A stretch of 64,000 nucleotides of DNA from FEN-1350 sp964643355. Lineage in GTDB: Bacteria > Planctomycetota > Phycisphaerae > Sedimentisphaerales > Anaerohalosphaeraceae. The notes beneath the pieces are model-generated. The model saw nothing but the letters and a program-made list of their open reading frames with translations. It did no database searches and was not told where the DNA came from. The stretch's first letter is position 1. The number at the start of each line of letters is the position of its first letter. The DNA lies in contig CAZXPW010000007.1 in the NCBI GenBank assembly GCA_964643355.1, forward strand, positions 47,855 to 111,854, given 5' to 3'. Of the stretch, positions 54,687 through 63,621 are shown in pieces. The position numbers and the translations under genes are program-made.

Positions 54687-56252
54687 ATGCGTTCGAGAAA
54701 GGAAAAACTGAAACCATCCGTGGTACTGGTGTCTGACCGGACTCTCAGCGCATCATACAAGATCCTTTTTGATGGGATCTTTGCTACCATGCAGACCACG
54801 CGGGTCCCGTCATTGGCGATGCGATATTTTCTCTCGCCGGCGGCTCCGACAGACCCATTCGGTCGGGCCGGGATCGCCCCCCTTGGGCTTCGCCGCATCG
54901 AGGCGGCCCTGTTGGCCTCGGGTTTTTCGCGCGATGAGGTTGCCGTAACGACGCCCGAGGCGCTAGACAAGGTTCTGGGACCGTGGACGAAAGTGGTCGG
55001 CGTTAGTTCCAGCGATCCCCTTGGTTATGGGATGAGCAATACCACTACGACGAGTTTCTGGGGCGGCGAGCTGTATACCCGTTTCTGGACACGGAAGCTT
55101 CTCCAGAAAATCAGCCGGGCGAAGCGGCAATTCGGATACAAGGTTCTCGCTGGTGGGGCGGGAGCGTGGCAATGGCGCGCCTATCCTGACGAAACTGCCG
55201 AAGAAGCGGTCGATACCGTGTTCGAGGGGTACTTCGAAGCGGATGGCCCCAATCTGATCCGGGATCTGATGGCAGACCGATTGTCCGCTCGCCATGTCGT
55301 GGGACAAATGCCGGGGATCGATCAGATCCGGCCGATTCGAGGGGCGTCGTGCATGGGGGTCGTGGAACTGTCTCGCGGGTGCGGTCGGGGTTGTCGGTTT
55401 TGCGCCATGGCACGCGTGCCAATGCTCCACTTGCCGCCGGAAATGATCTGCCAGGATCTGCGAGTCAATCGTGATGCCGGCATACGAGCGGTGGTCAGTG
55501 GCAGCGAAGACTTCTTCCGATACGGCGGAACGGGAGTTCGTCCGGATGTCGATGCCCTCTGCGGTCTGCTCGAAAAAATGAAAGCGATCGAAGGATTGTC
55601 GTTTTTGCAGATCGACCATGCCAACATTAGTACCGTGATGCAAATTTCGGATGCGGATCTTCGGAAAATACGCGCCTTGATGTCCTGGCCGGAGTCCACG
55701 GACTTTCTCTGGGTCAATATGGGTGCCGAAAGCGCCAACGGCCGGCTCGTCGCGGCCAACAGCGGCGGCAAGATCGCGCCCTTGAATCCCGACCACTGGG
55801 AGGAAATGATTATCGGCGCCGGCGAAAAATTGTCGCGGACAGGGTTTTACGGGGTCTTCAGTTTGGTGCTTGGTTTGCCGGGCGAGACGGTGGAGGATAT
55901 CCGACGGACCCGGGCGATGGTCGATCGGTTGGAAGCGATGCGGGCGGTGGTCTTTCCGATTTTCTATGAGCCGGTCGATGCGGCGGACATTCATGGCGGC
56001 GTGCGATTCGGGATCGACACGATGCGGCCGGAGCACTTGGAGCTATACCGCAAGTGCTATGAGATCAATTTCCGGAATGTCCCGCGCCTATTCTGGGACA
56101 ACCAGCGGGCCGGGGGCGTGTCGTGGATCAAGCGGGCACTGATGCAGGTTCTGGGAAAGATGGAGATCATAACTTGGCGGCGGCAATATGTCGCCGTCTC
56201 AAAGCGAATTGCCGACCGAGTCGAACCGGAAAGGGCGCGATATGCCGTCTGA
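54687..56252 (+). CDS. B12-binding-like radical SAM protein
   Basis: This is a 521-residue protein with a radical SAM CxxxCxxC motif at C232, C236 and C239 (RGCGRGCRFC). The N-terminal 200 residues resemble a cobalamin-binding Rossmann domain (VVGVSSSDPLG, KVLAGGAGAWQW), though no DxHxxG motif is seen. MGAESANGR and SLVLGLPGETVEDI are typical of the radical SAM barrel and of MiaB/BchE-like groups. It may methylate or otherwise modify an isoprenoid, judging from the neighbours. It overlaps the next gene by 11 bases. The exact reaction is unknown. Confidence 0.85.
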   Translation: MRSRKEKLKPSVVLVSDRTLSASYKILFDGIFATMQTTRVPSLAMRYFLSPAAPTDPFGRAGIAPLGLRRIEAALLASGFSRDEVAVTTPEALDKVLGPWTKVVGVSSSDPLGYGMSNTTTTSFWGGELYTRFWTRKLLQKISRAKRQFGYKVLAGGAGAWQWRAYPDETAEEAVDTVFEGYFEADGPNLIRDLMADRLSARHVVGQMPGIDQIRPIRGASCMGVVELSRGCGRGCRFCAMARVPMLHLPPEMICQDLRVNRDAGIRAVVSGSEDFFRYGGTGVRPDVDALCGLLEKMKAIEGLSFLQIDHANISTVMQISDADLRKIRALMSWPESTDFLWVNMGAESANGRLVAANSGGKIAPLNPDHWEEMIIGAGEKLSRTGFYGVFSLVLGLPGETVEDIRRTRAMVDRLEAMRAVVFPIFYEPVDAADIHGGVRFGIDTMRPEHLELYRKCYEINFRNVPRLFWDNQRAGGVSWIKRALMQVLGKMEIITWRRQYVAVSKRIADRVEPERARYAV

Positions 56253-57942
56253 CGAACCGATTCTGTATGCGGGAATTCGTCCGCCGCAGGACAACATCCC
56301 GGCCGACAAGGCGATGCGGGATCGTCTGTTGGCGGTGGCCCGGGAGTATGTATCCCAAAGTGGCGTGACGCCGCCGCTTTCGCTGGACAAGCTCAAGATT
56401 CACTCGCAGACGGTTCTTGCTGCCGCTAATATAGATTCCAAATATCTTGATTTTGCGGCCGTTGTTGTCAACAACGAAACTTGGCGGCCGGCGCTGGCTG
56501 CGATACCGTTCGAGAGGCGTTTAATCCTGCTGCCCAAGTGCCTGCGCGATTCCCAGGGGTGTCAGGGTGAGTTTGACCAGTTCGGCCTGATCTGTGCCGG
56601 ATGCGGCAGGTGCGTAATCGAGTCCATTCAGCGACAGGCCGAGGCGCTGGGATATTCGGTTCTTGTCGCCGAGGGTTCGCCCGTAGTCGTATCCATGATC
56701 GAATCGGGCCAGATCGAGGCGGTAATCGGGGCCAGTTGCCTGTCGGTGCTGGAAAAGACCTTTGGATATATGGAGGCCGCGGCGGTTCCGGGGATTGCCA
56801 TTCCGCTGCTCTACGACGGTTGCACGGATACGGCCTTCGATCTCGATTGGCTCTGGGAAGCGATGTATGTGTGCCAGGAATCGTCGGCCGGAAGAATCAA
56901 CGCCGTCGAACTGCGAGACAAAGTCGAAGCCTGGTTTTCGGTCGATCAATTGACTTCGGTGCTGGGTCGGGACACTCCCGCCACGGATGCGGCCGTGGCG
57001 TGGTTGCGGCGGGGGGGCAAACGCTACCGGCCGTTTCTGACCGCCGGCGTCTATCAGGCCCTTTCCGGCGATGCTTCCATGCCCGAGTTCCTGAGGCACA
57101 CCGCTCTGGCCGTCGAGTGTTTTCACAAGGCGTCTCTGATTCATGATGATATCGAGGATGACGATTGCCTTCGGTATGACCGTTCAACCCTGCATGTCGA
57201 GCTTGGTGTCCCCATCGCGCTGAATGTCGGCGATACGCTGATCGGCGAGGGATATCGTCTGCTGGCCGAATTGCCGATCGACGCCGAGCGCCGCCTCCGG
57301 ATGCTCCAGACCGCCGCTCGCGGTCATCGGCAACTCTGTATCGGTCAGGGGGCCGAACTGGCCGCCCGCAACCGGGACAGGGCCCCGACCGTCGAGGAGG
57401 TCATGGAGATCTTTCGCTGCAAGACAGCCCCCGCTTTCGAAGTGGCGTTGTCCCTGGGAGCGATCCTGGCCGGAGCTCAGTCTCCCCTGATGGAAATCCT
57501 GCGTCGATACAGTGACGCCCTCGGCGTCGCCTACCAAATCCGCGACGATCTGGATGATCTATATGCGGGATATGATCATATCGACCCCTTGTCGATTCGT
57601 GCCTCCATCCTGTTGGCGGTTGCATGGGAACGGGCCGATGACCCGTTGCGTCGGTTCTTTGAAGAAGTCTGGACGGGCCAAATCCAGTTGCCCGCGGCGG
57701 CCCGTGAATTGGAGGAGCGGTTGTGGAATCACGGTTCTGTTGCTCGCGTCGAGGCGATGATGCAGCAGCAGCGCGGTAGGGCCGTGGAGTGCCTGGCGGA
57801 GCTGACCTGCGGCGATCTCAAGGCCCTCCTGCGGCGCGTCGTTTGTAAACTGTTTGACGATATCGGAAGGTTGCGATGCTGCCATGACCATACGAAGCGA
57901 TATGATCCGCGCGGCCGCTCAGGCCAAAATCCATCTGCGTGA
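56242..57942 (+). CDS. fusion of DUF116 and E-polyprenyl diphosphate synthase
   Basis: This is a 566-residue two-domain protein. Residues about 30-200 are DUF116, with Cys at 100, 107, 118, 121, 124 and 166 (LPKCLRDSQGC, CAGCGRC, ASC), likely metal- or Fe-S-binding. Residues about 240-560 are a trans-prenyl synthase with both Asp-rich motifs: D302-D-I-E-D306 (FARM) and D435-D-L-D-D439 (SARM), plus GGKRYRP. It would make a linear prenyl diphosphate. Chain length cannot be fixed by eye. AAGGG precedes the ATG at 56242, inside the end of the radical SAM gene. The fusion joins redox chemistry to prenyl chain making. Confidence 0.88.
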   Translation: MPSDEPILYAGIRPPQDNIPADKAMRDRLLAVAREYVSQSGVTPPLSLDKLKIHSQTVLAAANIDSKYLDFAAVVVNNETWRPALAAIPFERRLILLPKCLRDSQGCQGEFDQFGLICAGCGRCVIESIQRQAEALGYSVLVAEGSPVVVSMIESGQIEAVIGASCLSVLEKTFGYMEAAAVPGIAIPLLYDGCTDTAFDLDWLWEAMYVCQESSAGRINAVELRDKVEAWFSVDQLTSVLGRDTPATDAAVAWLRRGGKRYRPFLTAGVYQALSGDASMPEFLRHTALAVECFHKASLIHDDIEDDDCLRYDRSTLHVELGVPIALNVGDTLIGEGYRLLAELPIDAERRLRMLQTAARGHRQLCIGQGAELAARNRDRAPTVEEVMEIFRCKTAPAFEVALSLGAILAGAQSPLMEILRRYSDALGVAYQIRDDLDDLYAGYDHIDPLSIRASILLAVAWERADDPLRRFFEEVWTGQIQLPAAARELEERLWNHGSVARVEAMMQQQRGRAVECLAELTCGDLKALLRRVVCKLFDDIGRLRCCHDHTKRYDPRGRSGQNPSA

Positions 57943-58762
57943 TTCCGTCTCAGCCGCCGCTGACTATCTCCGTTCCCATCAGAATGCCGACGGGGGCTTC
58001 TGTAACCGTGCCGGTGCCAGCGATATCTATTACACCGTCTTTGGCATCGAAGGTCTCTTGGCCCTGGCCGCAGATCTCGACCGTGATCGTGTCAGACACT
58101 ATCTGCGGACCTTCGATGCAGGCGAATCATTGGATTTTATTCATTTGGCGTGTTTGATTCGCGCATGGGCTGATCTTTCGAATGGTTCTCTCGAAGCTCC
58201 CTTGCGGGAGGGTCTGCTTCGAAATCTGCTGGCTTATCGAAGCGAGGATGGAGGGTTTGCCGATTCCGTCGGCGCCGATTCCGGTACCGCCTACGGTTGC
58301 TTTTTGGGTCTGGCCGCGTGCCAGGACCTGGGCCACTCGATGGCCGATCCCGCCCGATTCGTCGCCTCCGTTGCGCGTCTGCGGCGTGACGACGGCTCCT
58401 ACGCCAACGATATCCGTTCCGCCGACGGCTCCACCCCCGCGACTGCGGCCGCGATGGTGACCCTCCACCAACTCGGCTTGGGCGGCTTTGACCGGCAGAT
58501 CGACTGGCTGCTCAAACGGACCCGAGCCATCGGCGGGTTCATTGCCACCCCTCGTGCCCCGATGCAGGACCTGCTTTCGACGGCCACCGCCCTCCATGCT
58601 CTGGCTACCGTTCGGGCCGATTACGAAGCCGTCAAACGGCCGTGTCTGGAATTTGTCGATAGCTTGTGGGAGCCGCTGGGAGGATTTTGCGGAACCTGGA
58701 TGGACGAGACCGTGGACTGCGAATATACCTTCTACGGCTTGCTGGCGCTGGGACATCTGTAG
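57884..58762 (+). CDS. prenyltransferase/terpene-cyclase-repeat protein (292 aa)
   Basis: A helical-repeat protein of the alpha-alpha-barrel prenyltransferase/squalene-cyclase class: repeats such as HQNADGGFCNRAG, YRSEDGGFADSVGADSGTAY, DDGSYANDIRSADGSTP and a C-terminal EYTFYGLLALGHL. It is most like protein prenyltransferase beta subunits in length and layout. The Zn ligands D-x-C and H of those enzymes are not clearly conserved, so enzyme activity is uncertain. The ATG at 57884 overlaps the synthase gene by 59 bases; 57902 is an alternative. It probably binds or folds a prenyl chain. Confidence 0.75.
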   Translation: MTIRSDMIRAAAQAKIHLRDSVSAAADYLRSHQNADGGFCNRAGASDIYYTVFGIEGLLALAADLDRDRVRHYLRTFDAGESLDFIHLACLIRAWADLSNGSLEAPLREGLLRNLLAYRSEDGGFADSVGADSGTAYGCFLGLAACQDLGHSMADPARFVASVARLRRDDGSYANDIRSADGSTPATAAAMVTLHQLGLGGFDRQIDWLLKRTRAIGGFIATPRAPMQDLLSTATALHALATVRADYEAVKRPCLEFVDSLWEPLGGFCGTWMDETVDCEYTFYGLLALGHL

Positions 58763-58792
58763 CGATTGATAAATAAACATTGTATATTGACT

Positions 58793-60592
58793 ATGGATAT
58801 AAATAATCTGGCAAGTCAGGTCCGCTCGTTTCTGCTGGCCCGGCGCGGCCCCGATGGATTCTGGACCGGTCGCCTGTCCGACAGCGCCCTGGCCACGGCC
58901 ACCGCCGTCTTCGCCCTCGGCCGGGTGGATCCCGCCGCCCATGCTCAGTCTATCCGGCGAGGTCTCAACTGGCTGTCCGATCATCAAAACGCCGACGGCG
59001 GCTGGGGGGACACCCCCGTCAGTCGCAGCAACATCAGCACAACCCTTCTGGCCTGGTCCGCGTTTCCCGCCGCCGACTCCGACTTCCATTCCGCAGTTGA
59101 TCATGCACAATCGTATATCCTTGCCGCCTGCGGTTCCCTCGATTCCAAAGCGATCGTTGCCGCGGTTCGAAAGCGTTACGGAGACGATCTGACTTTCGCC
59201 GTGCCGATCCTGGCGATGTGCATCCTCGCCGGTCGTCTGGATGCCCGGACCTGGCAGGCGATCCCGCGATTGCCCTGGGAGCTGGCCGCGCTGCCACAGT
59301 GGTGTTTTCGCTGGCTGCGGCTCGGCGTCGTCAGTTATGCCTTGCCCGCGCTGATCGCCATCGGCCGATTGATCGACTTTCATCGGCCCGGCCGCAATCC
59401 TCTTTCCCGATTTTTTCGCCGATGGGCTTATGGCCCAACCCTGCGTCGCCTGGAGGCCATCCAGCCCCAAAACGGCGGATTCCTCGAAGCCGTGCCCCTG
59501 ACGGCCTTTGTGACGATGTCCCTGATCGCTATCGGCCTATCCGATCATCCGGTCGCCCGCAAGGGCGTCGAGTTTCTCGTTCGCTCAATGCGGCCCGACG
59601 GCTCATGGCCCATCGATACCGATCTTTCGACCTGGCTGACGACCCTGTCGGTTCATGCGGTCGGAAAAGAAGGATTAACGGAGTCAGATAGGATAAATAT
59701 TGCCGAACGGCTCCTCTCCTGCCAACAGCAAGGCGTCCACCCCTACACCGGCGCAGCCCCCGGCGGTTGGTCCTGGACCGACAAACCCGGCGGCGTCCCC
59801 GACGCTGACGATACTGCCGGTGCCGTCCTGACCCTGCGCTGTCTGGATCTTTGCGATCCTCGCATCGCATCCGCCGCCGGCGCCGGCATCGACTGGCTTG
59901 TCGGCGTTCAGAATGCCGACGGCGGCATTCCCACCTTCTGCCGCGGCTGGGGCCGTCTGGACTTCGACCGCAGCGCGCCCGACCTGACCGCCCACACCTT
60001 GGCCGCCTGGGGCGCTTGGGTGGATGATTTGTCTGGTGCCGCTCGACGAAAACTCGAACAGGCGATTCGCCGGGCTCTTGTCTTTCTGCTTCGGTCTCAA
60101 ACCGATGCCGGTGCTTGGTTGCCTCTGTGGTTCGGCAACGAAGCGACTGCCGACCAGACCAATCCCGTCTTCGGCTCTGGCCGTGTATTGGGCTATCTTA
60201 CCCAAATGCCCGATCGTTTTTTCGCCCATGCGGCTTGGTGGATCTCGCGCGGCGTCGGCTTTTTGCTCTCGCAACAAAATCAGGATGGCGGCTGGGCCGG
60301 CCAAACCGGCCTGCCCTCGACCGTCGAAGAAACCTCCGTTGCCGTCGAAGCTCTCGCTGCGATCCTGCAACGAATCCACGCCGGCTCGAAGATAGACGGC
60401 CTCGCTCCCGACCCAATCCGCAACGCGATCCGGCGCGGAATCGAATGGCTCAATCAGGTAACCGAAGGAGGATCCCGATTCGAACCCGCCCCCATCGGCC
60501 TGTATTTCGCCCGACTCTGGTACTTTGAAGAATTGTACCCCGCAATCTTCGCCGCCGGGGCGTTTTCCGCCGCCGGACATGAGATAAGGTAA
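58793..60592 (+). CDS. short squalene-hopene-cyclase-like class II terpene cyclase
   Basis: This is a 599-residue protein with the class II cyclase acid motif D337-A-D-D340 in GGVPDADDTAGAV and several QW-like repeats (HQNADGGWG, RPDGSWPIDTDLSTWLTT, QNADGGIP, QNQDGGWAG). Squalene-hopene cyclases are usually 620-720 residues, so this is short. With no squalene synthase nearby, the substrate may be the prenyl diphosphate or polyprenoid made by the fusion protein, as in diterpene or sesquarterpene cyclases. The start at 58793 has no clear ribosome-binding site. It is the last gene of the cluster. Confidence 0.82.
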   Translation: MDINNLASQVRSFLLARRGPDGFWTGRLSDSALATATAVFALGRVDPAAHAQSIRRGLNWLSDHQNADGGWGDTPVSRSNISTTLLAWSAFPAADSDFHSAVDHAQSYILAACGSLDSKAIVAAVRKRYGDDLTFAVPILAMCILAGRLDARTWQAIPRLPWELAALPQWCFRWLRLGVVSYALPALIAIGRLIDFHRPGRNPLSRFFRRWAYGPTLRRLEAIQPQNGGFLEAVPLTAFVTMSLIAIGLSDHPVARKGVEFLVRSMRPDGSWPIDTDLSTWLTTLSVHAVGKEGLTESDRINIAERLLSCQQQGVHPYTGAAPGGWSWTDKPGGVPDADDTAGAVLTLRCLDLCDPRIASAAGAGIDWLVGVQNADGGIPTFCRGWGRLDFDRSAPDLTAHTLAAWGAWVDDLSGAARRKLEQAIRRALVFLLRSQTDAGAWLPLWFGNEATADQTNPVFGSGRVLGYLTQMPDRFFAHAAWWISRGVGFLLSQQNQDGGWAGQTGLPSTVEETSVAVEALAAILQRIHAGSKIDGLAPDPIRNAIRRGIEWLNQVTEGGSRFEPAPIGLYFARLWYFEELYPAIFAAGAFSAAGHEIR

Positions 60593-60726
60593 ACCCGAAC
60601 GGTGTTTCTTTCGTAGGAAGAATGGGGGGATCGGGACTATTTTCCCGAAAACACTATTGATGCCGGATCGAGGTGGAGAGTTTCGCCCTTATCATCCCCC
60701 ACCCGATTTTTGGCTTGAAATCAGTA

Positions 60727-60754
60727 TTGACACCGTCCGGATTGCCGATATACT
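60727..60754 (+). promoter_or_regulatory. promoter of tRNA-Gln
   Basis: TTGACA (60727-60732) and TATACT (60749-60754) are 16 bases apart. The tRNA begins about 30 bases after the expected start. Confidence 0.75.
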
Positions 60755-60791
60755 ATAAGTTTTCCGGCCGCGATTGCCGCCGATGATCCAC

Positions 60792-60862
60792 TGGGGAATA
60801 GTGTAATGGTAGCACAAATGACTCTGGATCATTTAGTCAAGGTTCGAATCCTTGTTCCCCAG
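60792..60862 (+). tRNA. tRNA-Gln (CTG)
   Basis: A 71-base tRNA: acceptor TGGGGAA/TTCCCCA with discriminator G, anticodon stem AATGA/TCATT with loop CTCTGGA (anticodon CTG), and T arm GGTTCGAATCC. CCA is not encoded. Confidence 0.94.
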
Positions 60863-60944
60863 TTCAAGATGTTTCCTGAGATAGGCCGGGATCCGGAGGG
60901 ATTCTGGTAGAGGATACCAAATGCGGCTGGCAGAGGAGAGAGCG

Positions 60945-61742
60945 ATGAAAAAGGTGTTATTGGTATGGGGGCTCATAGCGGCTATCAGTTCTGATCTGAA
61001 CGCGACGGTTTTGACTTTTGATGTTGACGGCCTTCCCAATGGCCACATTCTGTCAAATGATTATGGAGATCGCGTCTCCTGCTCCAAGATGGGCGTTTTC
61101 CATTATGGACTCGAGTCCGGCATAACCCCGAATATTACCGTAAGCTATGCCGGTGACCATGCAGGGTCATTATTCCCCACCTTCTGGACCACCGACTATA
61201 ACGACCTGCGGAATGTCATCGAAAACGAATCCGATGGTGACACCGGCTACCAGGTCATCTTCCAAGCCGATCCCAATACCCTCGTCCAACTGGAAAGCGT
61301 GGATGTGGGCAACTGGGGCGGACAAGTCAGCGTCCCGGAAATCAGGGTCACCGACGGCCAGGGGACGATCCTCTTCCAAATGACAAATATCATATTGCCG
61401 GCCAGTTCGATCAAACAGCATGTTCATCTACAAATGCCTTCGAATGTTCGCGGATCCAGGCTTGTTTTGCGGGTCGATACGACCAACCTCGGCGGCGCCA
61501 GCGATAACATCGGCCTTGACAACATCCGTTTTTCTCAGGATCCCCCAGCCCCTCGTCCCTCCATCGATATTGACAACAGCGGAATCGTTGACCTCCAGGA
61601 CCTGGTCCGGCTGCTCCAATACTGGATGGTGATACCCGCTCCGGCAAACCTCGATCTCATTGTCGATTGCCGAATCGATCTGAATGACTTCGCCTGGCTG
61701 GCTTCCTTCTGGATGACGACCCCGCCTCCCCGCGAAGAATAA
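60945..61742 (+). CDS. secreted protein with dockerin-like C-terminal tail
   Basis: This is a 265-residue protein with a signal peptide (about 1-20). The main part (about 22-200) is beta-rich, with TFDVDGLPNG and DNIGLDNIRF (a pattern shared with carbohydrate-binding-like secreted proteins). The tail (about 205-258) has two EF-hand-like loops: DIDNSGIVDLQDLVRLLQYW and DCRIDLNDFAWLASFW, typical of the dockerin-like endings here. GGAGAG lies before the ATG at 60945. It sits just after tRNA-Gln. Ligand unknown. Confidence 0.78.
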   Translation: MKKVLLVWGLIAAISSDLNATVLTFDVDGLPNGHILSNDYGDRVSCSKMGVFHYGLESGITPNITVSYAGDHAGSLFPTFWTTDYNDLRNVIENESDGDTGYQVIFQADPNTLVQLESVDVGNWGGQVSVPEIRVTDGQGTILFQMTNIILPASSIKQHVHLQMPSNVRGSRLVLRVDTTNLGGASDNIGLDNIRFSQDPPAPRPSIDIDNSGIVDLQDLVRLLQYWMVIPAPANLDLIVDCRIDLNDFAWLASFWMTTPPPREE

Positions 61743-61806
61743 ATCTCACAGGATGGGATCGCTGTGTTTGCGAATCTCTGCGGTCCCCCGTGACAATCCG
61801 TTGTTT

Positions 61807-62604
61807 TTAATACTCCCGATATTCCCGCATCCACTCCGGCCACTCGGGATTGACCAGCGTCGAGTTCCACTTGGCGTGCCAGGTAAGCTTCCACAATTCC
61901 TTCAAGCCTACCTTGCGCGAGGAGAAATCCAAAAACAGCATATTGACCCAGCCCTGGTGCCGGTCGATGCAGAAATCGCTCATCCCGCTTCCTGCAACCT
62001 GCTCGCCCGGATTCGGCGGCGGAGCGTCATTTTCCCGCGGCTCCGATCCGTCCCACATGCAGTCGCCGATCAGCGGAATCTGCCCCGCCCCTTTGGCCGA
62101 AATCGTCCTCCAATACAGCGGCCGCTTGTCGCTGGTAATGTTGTAAGTCCCCGCGATTCCCTCATCCGGAGGATTGTGGGCCCAGCCGTTGACGCCGTAA
62201 CTCCCGTATTGGCCCTTCTGGCCCCACGGGGGAATCCACCCGTCAAAATAATCGGGATTCCCGTATTCCCCCCAGGCCGTAAAGGTATTGGGCGTATTGT
62301 TCGGGACGGTGTGGAGAAGAATCGTCGCCGATGGACACAGCCGCACATCGTCGGCCCCTTCGTAGTATCCCAGCAGATCCACCATCCACATGGTCCCCCC
62401 ATTCCATCCGGCCGGAAGACTCTGCTTGTTGTCGTTGGCGTACATCTGGTACAAAATGCCGAATTGTCGCAGATTGGTCCGGCACACGACGGTCCAGGTT
62501 TGCTGCCGCGCCATCTTCAGACTGGGAATCAGAATCCCCAGCAAGATCGCCACAATTACCACGACCACCAGCAACTCCAATAAGGTAAAACCCTTCCGCA
62601 TCAT
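61807..62604 (-). CDS. type II secretion/prepilin-like protein
   Basis: This is a 265-residue protein starting MMRKGFTLLELLVVVVIVAILL, a prepilin leader and hydrophobic helix. The remainder has the planctomycete prepilin-like traits: a MYANDNKQSLP segment, a GGTMWMVDLLGYY stretch, CPSAT, and the late DRHQGWVNMLFLDFSSRKVGLKELW (HxGxxNxLFxD) common in these families. AGGGG precedes the tandem ATGs. Its role in secretion or surface structure is unclear. A second such protein is at 9512. Confidence 0.88.
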   Translation of the reverse strand: MMRKGFTLLELLVVVVIVAILLGILIPSLKMARQQTWTVVCRTNLRQFGILYQMYANDNKQSLPAGWNGGTMWMVDLLGYYEGADDVRLCPSATILLHTVPNNTPNTFTAWGEYGNPDYFDGWIPPWGQKGQYGSYGVNGWAHNPPDEGIAGTYNITSDKRPLYWRTISAKGAGQIPLIGDCMWDGSEPRENDAPPPNPGEQVAGSGMSDFCIDRHQGWVNMLFLDFSSRKVGLKELWKLTWHAKWNSTLVNPEWPEWMREYREY

Positions 62605-62669
62605 GGGATTACCCCTTATTCAAACGGACTTCCATTTCTGTTCTCTGTATCTCGTATCCCGTTTCGCGG

Positions 62670-62888
62670 TCATTGCCTTAAGTCATAAAGACAAAAATCA
62701 TCCATCAGCCCGTCAAGAGTTCCGCCGGCTCCACCGGACCATCGCCATCCCCCGATGGTAAAAAACCGCTCGACTCCGTCCAGCGACGGCGACCATGTCC
62801 CCGTCCGCGGGGCAACGACGACCCGGATCCCGTCGCGATATATCCGCAAAGCCCCGGCGTGAACGCTTTTGACGAAAGCATAGTGTAC
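62670..62888 (-). pseudogene. C-terminal remnant of a LamG domain protein
   Basis: On minus, a stop-to-stop frame of 72 codons reads HYAFVKSVHAGALRIYRDG, then ERFFTIGGWRWSGG, and ends LDGLMDDFCLYDLRQ before TGA. These are the usual last strands of LamG domains (HHYAFV..., RIYRDG, FxIGGW, GLDDxxLYD). No start codon or N-terminal part exists: the frame is closed at 62889, and the PEP-CTERM gene ends at 62916. I read it as the remains of a deleted secreted-protein gene. Confidence 0.65.
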
Positions 62889-62915
62889 TCAGCGATTCTG
62901 CGGATGCAAGATTTT

Positions 62916-63521
62916 TCAGATCGCTCGGCGTCGCAGGGCCAGTCCGCCCAGTCCCAATAATACAAAAGTTACCGGCTCCGGAATAATGGAAATTGACACA
63001 TTGTCGATGTGCACCGTCGTCCAGTCCGCGGCCTTGATCTTCAGCGATGCGTTGGCCGTGCCGGTCGCCGCGGTGAAAATTCCGGTGTACGAAAGCCATT
63101 CGCCCTCGGCGTTCGGCGCCGGCTGTTGATTGTACAGCGAAATCCACTCGTATCCCAGCCAGGTCCATCCGGCGTCGTAATAGTCGATGGAAATCCCGGC
63201 CGATCCCGACGAATCCGTCCAGCGGGCGCTATAGACCAATTCCAGCGAATAGGCCGTATCGCCGGCGATCGCGAATTCCTGGCCGAGCGTCTCGGCCCAT
63301 TCGCTCGAAGCCGACCAAAGCTTTGCATTTGGAGTTCCATCGTAGGAATATCCTGATTCCGGCTCGATGACGCCGCTTTGATGGTCCTCGTCGGCCGCCC
63401 AGGTCCACCATCCGGAAAAATCTCCAGAGTTGAAATCACCGTTGACAAGAAGTTCGGCCTGAAGACAAGACAATGACATCATCCCGACAAACAACATCCC
63501 CACGATTGCGGCGAATTTCAT
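62916..63521 (-). CDS. PEP-CTERM sorting-domain protein
   Basis: This is a 201-residue exported protein: signal peptide (about 1-22), a beta-sandwich carbohydrate-binding-like part (about 24-175; LLVNGDFNSGDFSGW opening and TVHIDNVSISI end), and the PEP-CTERM tail IPEPVTFVLLGLGGLALRRR. The tail is recognised by an exosortase, cut and replaced by an envelope anchor. No exosortase is in the window. A strong promoter lies upstream. Its binding target is unknown. Confidence 0.9.
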   Translation of the reverse strand: MKFAAIVGMLFVGMMSLSCLQAELLVNGDFNSGDFSGWWTWAADEDHQSGVIEPESGYSYDGTPNAKLWSASSEWAETLGQEFAIAGDTAYSLELVYSARWTDSSGSAGISIDYYDAGWTWLGYEWISLYNQQPAPNAEGEWLSYTGIFTAATGTANASLKIKAADWTTVHIDNVSISIIPEPVTFVLLGLGGLALRRRAI

Positions 63522-63621
63522 GTTCCATTCCTCCGTTTCACAGACAATCCATCATCGACCCTTCGACGGAAAGTCCGGCCGGATAACGAGTTGCGATCGG
63601 ACAATCCGAAGAAACAGATTG

